In this document: piece after piece, positions 31,179 to 35,314 of the stretch | Layout: every line of letters starts with the position of its first letter | Numbering within the stretch: the first letter of the stretch is position 1 | Assembly: GCA_036406595.1 (NCBI GenBank) | Contig: DASXAR010000032.1 | Coordinates: forward strand, 1 to 35,314 | DNA length: 35,314 bases | Direction: 5' to 3' | Origin: VRUE01 sp036406595 | GTDB lineage: Bacteria > Actinomycetota > Thermoleophilia > Solirubrobacterales > 70-9 | Notes under the pieces: generated by a model | Seen by the model: only the letters and a program-made list of their open reading frames with translations | Told to the model about the DNA's origin: nothing | The model's database searches: none | Position numbers and translations under genes: made by a program

Positions 31179-31657
31179 GCGTTGATTATGCGGGCCGCGA
31201 GCACACCGGCGTTCTTGGCGCCGTCGATCGCGACGCAGGCGACCGGGATCCCGGGTGGCATCTGGACCGCGGACAGCAGGGCGTCGAGCCCGCCCAGGGA
31301 CTTGCCGAGGATCGGCACCCCGATCACGGGAAGGTCGGTGTGCGCAGCGGCGACGCCCGGCAGCGCGGCGGACATTCCGGCCCCGGCGATGATCACCCGG
31401 AGCCCGCGCATGCGCGCGTTCTGGCAGTACTCGCGGACCAGCTCCGGATCGCGATGGGCGCTCATCACCCGGACCTCGTAGCGGATCCCCGCGTCGTGCA
31501 GCGCGGCCCCCGCCGGCTGCATCTTCGGCTTGTCGTTCTTGGAGCCCATGATGATCCCGACCAGGGGCTCTTCTACGTTGATCTCCTCAAAGGCCTCCTC
31601 GACCTCGGGCATCGTGGTCGGCGTGCTCGGCTGGGGCTCCTCGGAGATCTCGCTCAT
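31175..31657 (-). CDS. purE: PurE-type phosphoribosylaminoimidazole carboxylase/mutase, variant signature
   Basis: 160 aa from the ATG at 31657, which has AGAGAGG about 5 nt upstream; the ATG at 31672 overlaps purD but has no site. A 30-residue acidic N-terminal extension precedes the PurE fold (PLVGIIMGSKND). The catalytic His68 is present in SAHRDP. Three places depart from the usual class I signature: SKND for SxSD, SAHRDP for SAHRTP, and AGAGMSAALPG where GAGGAAHLPG is common, losing a His. QMPPGIPVACVAI and AKNAGVLAARI are normal, and the C-terminal helix is short. It lies between purD and purB, with no purK nearby. It could be an N5-CAIR mutase or a direct AIR carboxylase. Confidence 0.92.
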   Translation of the reverse strand: MSEISEEPQPSTPTTMPEVEEAFEEINVEEPLVGIIMGSKNDKPKMQPAGAALHDAGIRYEVRVMSAHRDPELVREYCQNARMRGLRVIIAGAGMSAALPGVAAAHTDLPVIGVPILGKSLGGLDALLSAVQMPPGIPVACVAIDGAKNAGVLAARIINA

Positions 31658-31668
31658 CTGATCCTCTC

Positions 31669-32949
31669 TCATTGACTGGGGACACGCTCCACCGCGCGGG
31701 CGGCGATGTCGGAGCGGATCTGCATTCCGTCGAAGGAGATCCGCCGCGCCGCATCGTACGCGCGATCGCGGGCGGCGGCCGGCGTCGGCCCGAGTCCCGT
31801 CACGTTCAGGACCCGGCCTCCGGCGGTGACGAGCTCTCCGTCGCGGCGCCCGGTGCCGGCGTGGGTCACCTCGGCGAGCTCGGCGGCCTCCTCGACGCCG
31901 ATGATCACGTCGCCCTTCGAGGACGACTCGGGGTAACCGGCGGAGGCGAGCACGAGGGTCACCGCCCAGTCCTCGCTCCACCGTGGCTCGACGCCGGCGA
32001 GACCGCCGGGCTCACGGGCGGCGAGAAAGAGCCCGAGCAGGTCGGATCGCAGGCGCGGGAGCACCGCCTGCGTCTCGGGGTCGCCGAAACGGACGTTGAA
32101 CTCGAGCACCCGCGGCCCGTCCGCGCCCATCATCAGCCCGGCGTAGAGGACGCCGTGAAAGGGGAGCCCGCGCCGCGCCATCGCGGCGATGACCGGCTCG
32201 TGCACGGCGCCGACGATCTCGGCGACCTCTGCAGCGCCGATCCCGGGGACGGGCGAGTAGCTGCCCATGCCGCCGGTGTTGGGCCCCTCGTCGCCGTCGA
32301 AGATGCGCTTGTAGTCCTGGGCGGGTGCGAGCGGGACGACGTTCTCACCGTCGCAGAGGGCCAGCAGCGACAGCTCTTCCCCCTCGAGGAACTCCTCGAG
32401 GACGACGGCCATGTCGGCCCCGAAGCGGCGCTCGGTGAAGAAGACCTCGGCGGCCTCGCGCGCCTCGGCCTCGCCGGGGCAGATGATCACGCCCTTGCCC
32501 GCCGCCAGGCCGTCCGCCTTCAGCACCGCCGGATAGGACGCTCGGGCGAGCTGCTCGATCGCCTCCTCCCGGCTGCGCAGCAGGACGTGCGACGCGGTCG
32601 GCACGCCAGCCTCCCCCATCAGCTCCTTGGCGAATGCCTTCGAGCCCTCGAGCTCGGCGGCAGCGGCGCCGGGACCGAAGGCGGGGATGCCGGCCTCCCG
32701 CAGGGCGTCCACGACGCCGCCGACCAGCGGCGCCTCGGGTCCGACCACGACGAGGTCGACCCCCTGCCGTTGCGCGGCGTCGACGATCGCGCCGACGTCC
32801 TCCGCGCCGACCTCGGGCAGGCATTCGGCCTCCGCCGCGATGCCGGCGTTGCCCGGAGCGCAGATGATCCGGGGGGCCTGCGGGGACCGTTGCAGCGCGC
32901 GCACGATCGCGTGCTCGCGCCCCCCACCTCCTACGACGAGAACCTTCAA
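31669..32949 (-). CDS. purD: phosphoribosylamine-glycine ligase PurD
   Basis: 426 aa ATP-grasp enzyme making GAR. Landmarks: the N-terminal MKVLVVGGGGREHAI, VVGPEAPLVGG, FGPGAAAAELEGSK, PAVLKADGLAAGKGV, QDYKRIFDGDEGPNTGGMG, EFNVRFGDPETQ and a C-terminal LNVTGLGPT. The start is a TTG at 32949, fixed by the family N-terminus, with a G-run 4 nt upstream. It follows the GYD gene by 18 bp and its stop lies 11 bp before the purE ATG. Confidence 0.96.
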   Translation of the reverse strand: MKVLVVGGGGREHAIVRALQRSPQAPRIICAPGNAGIAAEAECLPEVGAEDVGAIVDAAQRQGVDLVVVGPEAPLVGGVVDALREAGIPAFGPGAAAAELEGSKAFAKELMGEAGVPTASHVLLRSREEAIEQLARASYPAVLKADGLAAGKGVIICPGEAEAREAAEVFFTERRFGADMAVVLEEFLEGEELSLLALCDGENVVPLAPAQDYKRIFDGDEGPNTGGMGSYSPVPGIGAAEVAEIVGAVHEPVIAAMARRGLPFHGVLYAGLMMGADGPRVLEFNVRFGDPETQAVLPRLRSDLLGLFLAAREPGGLAGVEPRWSEDWAVTLVLASAGYPESSSKGDVIIGVEEAAELAEVTHAGTGRRDGELVTAGGRVLNVTGLGPTPAAARDRAYDAARRISFDGMQIRSDIAARAVERVPSQ

Positions 32950-32967
32950 ACTGCCCCCGGCGACGTC

Positions 32968-33249
32968 CTACAGCGAGCCGGCGAGGTCGTCGGCGGGCAT
33001 CGCGGCGAGGGTCTGGCTGGTCATTGTCCCGCGCGAGCCGAGCTCCACCGAGACCTTCGCCATCGTCTTCTCGTCGGGCGCCTCGACGACGGTGACGAAG
33101 TCGTACTGGCCGAGGGTCGCGTATTGGGCAACGACCTTGGCGCCGATCTGTTCGACCTCCTTGTTCACCTCGGCGACACGACCGGGGTTGTTCTTGAGGG
33201 TGCGAATGCCGTCGGCGGTCAGGTTGGTGAGCATCACGTAGGTGGGCAT
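32968..33249 (-). CDS. GYD-domain protein
   Basis: 93 aa, a single ferredoxin-like alpha/beta domain. The pattern YVMLTNLTADGIRTLKNNPGR, then QYATLGQYDFVTVVEAPDE fits the GYD family (GQYD for the name-giving GxYD). The function of the family is not established. The ATG at 33249 is preceded by GAGAGGAGAGG, a strong ribosome-binding site. It is the first gene of the purD-purE-purB transcript, a position suggesting a role as sensor, or simple co-expression. Confidence 0.85.
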   Translation of the reverse strand: MPTYVMLTNLTADGIRTLKNNPGRVAEVNKEVEQIGAKVVAQYATLGQYDFVTVVEAPDEKTMAKVSVELGSRGTMTSQTLAAMPADDLAGSL

Positions 33250-33279
33250 GACCTCTCCTCTCGCAGGGGGTTCGTGCCT

Positions 33280-33306
33280 ACGTTAACGCGAGAGCGCTCG
33301 GGTCGA
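33280..33306 (-). promoter_or_regulatory. possible promoter of the GYD-purD-purE-purB operon
   Basis: On the minus strand, TCGACC (33301-33306) and TAACGT (33280-33285, fitting TANNNT) are 15 bp apart, upstream of the GYD start in the only sizeable gap on this side of the cluster. The -35 and the short spacing are weak, so this is tentative. The rest of the 92-bp gap shows no clear terminator for the upstream wall-hydrolase gene. Confidence 0.3.
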
Positions 33307-33341
33307 TCCCCGACGGTCGTGGCGAACGTTCAGCTCGTGGG

Positions 33342-34988
33342 CTAGCCGTCGTAGCCGACGTGCAGGTGATCGCAATGGTCCGAGCGCGCGAAGGCGGGCC
33401 CCGGGCCGTCGAGGTCGAAGCAGTAGATCAGCTCGGTTGGCATCGCCGGCGCCGGCAGATAGGCCAGGGTCCGGCCGAGCTGGGCGCACGGGGCGGTCGG
33501 CGCGGTGTCGGTGCAGGAGACCCCGTCCACCGCGGCGATGTCCATCGCCCGTCCGTAGAAGTGGTTGGAGACGTTCCCTTCGGTGGTCAGTTCGGAGTGA
33601 TCGGAGCGCAGCGCCGAGATCGTGATCTGGTGGCTCTGGGTGATCGCCCCGATCAGGCCGACGATCCGCGAGTCGATCGCGCCGGTGTCGAGGTCCCGCT
33701 TCTCGAGCTCATTGGAGAGGGTGAGGTTTTCCCAGTTGATCGGGGCGATCACGACGTTGGGCAGGGCAAGCGCCCATTCGACGCTGGTCGCCTTGCAGTG
33801 CCCTTCGATCTGCGCGGCGTCGCTGAGGACCGACTGCACGTACCACTCGGCATGGTTGTGGGTGAAGAGGCCGGGGCGCAGCCCGCCGCGCGACCAGAAC
33901 ATCCGCGCGAGGGTCGCCGCGGAGTCGGCGGGGTCGGCACGGCGGATGCGCCCGTCGCCGTCTCCGTCGACCGCGTAGTGGGCCCACTCGGTGCCGTCGA
34001 GGCCCAGCGGGCCGTGCCGCTGCATCACGCTCGCCGGCATTCCGCGGCCGAAGTTCGACTCCAGTCGGGCGACCGCGGCGAGCGCCCAGACGCCCTTGCG
34101 GCCGAGGCCGTAGCGTGCCGCGGCGCTCTCGAAGGCGTCGAGGTAGGGGCCGGGGACGACCCTCCGCCACCGCTTCGCGGGCTCGCAGCTCAGCACCTGC
34201 AGCTTCGGGGTCAGGTTGAAGGCCCGCGCGACCGCGTTGCCGAGCTGGCCGTAGCACTGGGCATTGGCGAGCACCTCGGCGACGTACCAGTCGGCGTGGT
34301 TGTAGGAGTAGATCGCGCCGTAGGTGTCGGACGGCATGCCCGCCGCCTTCAGGTAGCTCGCCGCGGCGAAGATCGCGTCTTCGGGGTCGTATGGGTCTCG
34401 GACGCCGTCGTTGTTGGCGTCGACGCCGTAGCCGGCCCAGGTTTCGGGCATGAACTGCATCCAGCCGACGGCGCCGGCCGAGGAGATGTTGAGGTTCGTG
34501 CCGAACGCGGTCTCAACCCCGTTGATCGCGGCCAGGATGCTCGGTCCCTGAGGGCCGAGGCCGTACGCGTCGGAGGCTCGCTGGTAGATCGGGATCAGCA
34601 CCGCCGGGACACCGGCCGGGGCGCAGGAGGACGTCGGCAACGAGGGGACTTCGAAGGTCGCTTCGGGCGCCGGCGCGATGGCGCCGCCCGATTCTTCGGG
34701 TTCGGGCTCCTGCTCGGCTTCGGGGGTGGGGGAGGTCTTCGGCGGCGGCTTCTTCGCGGTGACGCCACCGCCGCTCGGCGGGGGCGCGGGGGGCGCGACC
34801 AGCGAGTCGCCGCGCTGCACGGGCGCCGCCGTGGTTGCTTCCGGGGGTGGAGTGGGCGCGGGCGCGACCGTTTCGCTCGCAGCCGGTTCCACCGGCGCTT
34901 CGTCGGCAAGCGCGGTCGGGACGACGATCGTCACCGCGAACAGAGCCGCTATCAGGAAGCGCGCGAACGCCCCGACCGAGATCCTCAT
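33342..34988 (-). CDS. secreted wall hydrolase: two lytic-transglycosylase-like repeats plus M15-type peptidase-like domain
   Basis: 548 aa. A signal peptide (about residues 1-28) precedes a Pro/Glu-rich low-complexity region to about 115. Repeat 1 (about 125-245) has the transglycosylase features NGVETAFG (likely catalytic Glu159) and GWMQFMPETWAGYG, with a DANNDGVRD loop. Repeat 2 (about 285-395) parallels it (ARLESNFG with Glu310, HGPLGLDGTEW, DGDGDG, THNHAEWYV) but lacks GWMQFMP and may be degenerate. The C-terminal part has NHFYGRAMDI (His476, Asp483) and CDHLHVGY (His541/His543), the zinc-ligand pattern of M15/VanY-type peptidases. The protein could cut both glycan and peptide in peptidoglycan. 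The ATG at 34988 overlaps the upstream gene by 4 nt (ATGA). Confidence 0.88.
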   Translation of the reverse strand: MRISVGAFARFLIAALFAVTIVVPTALADEAPVEPAASETVAPAPTPPPEATTAAPVQRGDSLVAPPAPPPSGGGVTAKKPPPKTSPTPEAEQEPEPEESGGAIAPAPEATFEVPSLPTSSCAPAGVPAVLIPIYQRASDAYGLGPQGPSILAAINGVETAFGTNLNISSAGAVGWMQFMPETWAGYGVDANNDGVRDPYDPEDAIFAAASYLKAAGMPSDTYGAIYSYNHADWYVAEVLANAQCYGQLGNAVARAFNLTPKLQVLSCEPAKRWRRVVPGPYLDAFESAAARYGLGRKGVWALAAVARLESNFGRGMPASVMQRHGPLGLDGTEWAHYAVDGDGDGRIRRADPADSAATLARMFWSRGGLRPGLFTHNHAEWYVQSVLSDAAQIEGHCKATSVEWALALPNVVIAPINWENLTLSNELEKRDLDTGAIDSRIVGLIGAITQSHQITISALRSDHSELTTEGNVSNHFYGRAMDIAAVDGVSCTDTAPTAPCAQLGRTLAYLPAPAMPTELIYCFDLDGPGPAFARSDHCDHLHVGYDG

Positions 34989-35314
34989 CCCCGCACGTCC
35001 GTGACCGACCAGTCTCCGTCGACCTTCTGCATCTCGAGCCGCAGCTCGCTGGTCACCCCGACCCGAAGCAGGGAGACGCTCACCGTATAGGCCTTTCCGC
35101 TGCGGGGGCCGGGGACCAGATTGAGGACTTTCGCCTTGGGCACCTCGGTGCCGGTGGGAAGTCGCGGCGGCCGCTCGGAGAGGGCTTCGGCGAGAGCGGG
35201 AACGGCGGTTTCGGAAAAGACGGTTTCGGTCTGGCCGGAGCGCCGGCCGATCTCATAGAAGACGAACGCCTCGGCGAAGCGGCGGGCGACCTTCATCGCG
35301 GCCGGGCCGGCGGG
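34985..35314 (-). CDS. partial gene, hypothetical protein (N-terminus outside window)
   Basis: The frame is open from the window edge (PAGPAA before an internal Met at 35296) to the stop at 34987-34985. At least 103 residues are visible: MKVARRFAEAFVFYEIGR, SERPPRLPTGTEVPKAKVLNL, TVSVSLLRVGVTSELRLEM and DGDWSVTDVRG. The ArrFAeAFvxYEiG start and the ending with a Trp-containing beta strand recall NTF2-like TcpC/VirB8-type components of conjugation or secretion systems, which usually have an N-terminal membrane helix; that assignment is inference. Its stop overlaps the start of the wall hydrolase, so the two are translated together. A wall hydrolase beside such a component would fit. Confidence 0.65.
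   Translation of the reverse strand, partial: PAGPAAMKVARRFAEAFVFYEIGRRSGQTETVFSETAVPALAEALSERPPRLPTGTEVPKAKVLNLVPGPRSGKAYTVSVSLLRVGVTSELRLEMQKVDGDWSVTDVRG

Noticed and set aside
29613..31481. Plus-strand open frame of over 600 codons across the GST-like gene, purB and purE
   Set aside because: It spans three well-supported genes on the other strand and translates to low-complexity Arg/Gly/Leu sequence; a GC-rich artefact.
33360..35090. Long plus-strand open frame opposite the wall hydrolase
   Set aside because: Antisense shadow; Arg/Gly/Asp-rich translation without recognisable domains, while the minus strand encodes a signal peptide and catalytic motifs.
1..35314. Mobile elements, phage genes or toxin-antitoxin and defence modules
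   Set aside because: No transposase, integrase, phage structural, restriction-modification or defence-type domain was recognised; all sizeable frames were assigned to metabolic, exported or membrane proteins.

Overview
The window is a GC-rich, gene-dense actinobacterial chromosome segment. Long antisense ORFs opposite real genes, frequent GTG/TTG starts and near-universal TGATG/TAGTG/ATGA gene junctions all point that way. Several exported proteins carry lysine/arginine-rich C-terminal modules ending in 'PGTYRL..(A/S)xDAAGN', and others carry a 'DADxDGFGDETQDxCP' hinge. From memory these are abundant in Thermoleophilia (Solirubrobacterales and relatives), so that lineage is my best guess; no marker gene in the window proves it. 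No mobile element, prophage, CRISPR array or rRNA was seen, and no stretch over about 200 bp lacks a gene.

Layout, left to right. (1) 1-2768: the 5' end of a tRNA (probably Ala) on the minus strand, then two exported proteins: one with the hinge, one a six-bladed PD40 (TolB-like) propeller protein. (2) 2837-4520: lipoate synthesis, lipB-lipA. (3) 4570-6192: a plus-strand multipass membrane protein. (4) 6203-11705: a minus-strand pyruvate dehydrogenase operon, lpd - DsbA/HCCA-isomerase-like gene - pdhA - pdhB - pdhC, next to the lipoylation genes that would activate its E2. (5) 11790-15206: thiamine genes. thiE and a small membrane protein run left. thiO and a fused thiS-thiG run right behind a TPP riboswitch. 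(6) tRNA-Lys(TTT) and a LOG-family protein. (7) 16026-33249: a large minus-strand purine cluster holding purH, purN, purF, purL, purQ, purS, purC, purB, purE and purD, headed by a GYD-domain gene. It is interrupted by an acylphosphatase, a four-gene array of secreted hinge proteins, a cytochrome P450 and a small GST/thioredoxin-fold gene. purM and purK are not in the window. (8) 33342-35314: a secreted protein with two lytic-transglycosylase-like repeats plus an M15-type peptidase-like end, overlapping a partial upstream gene that may belong to a secretion/conjugation-like locus.

The housekeeping content is coherent: PDH with lipoate, thiazole/thiamine synthesis (ThDP is the E1 cofactor), and most of de novo IMP synthesis. 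The least explained part is the secreted-protein array at 20201-24022. Its four translationally coupled genes alternate between two subtypes (2-1-2-1), as if a two-gene unit had been duplicated, and some C-terminal DNA is almost identical between alternate copies. A fifth relative lies at 50-1081. This family is the best candidate here for an undescribed surface or matrix system, but its function cannot be read from sequence. Other points of interest are the ThiS-ThiG fusion, a PurE with a non-canonical signature, and the multidomain wall hydrolase.
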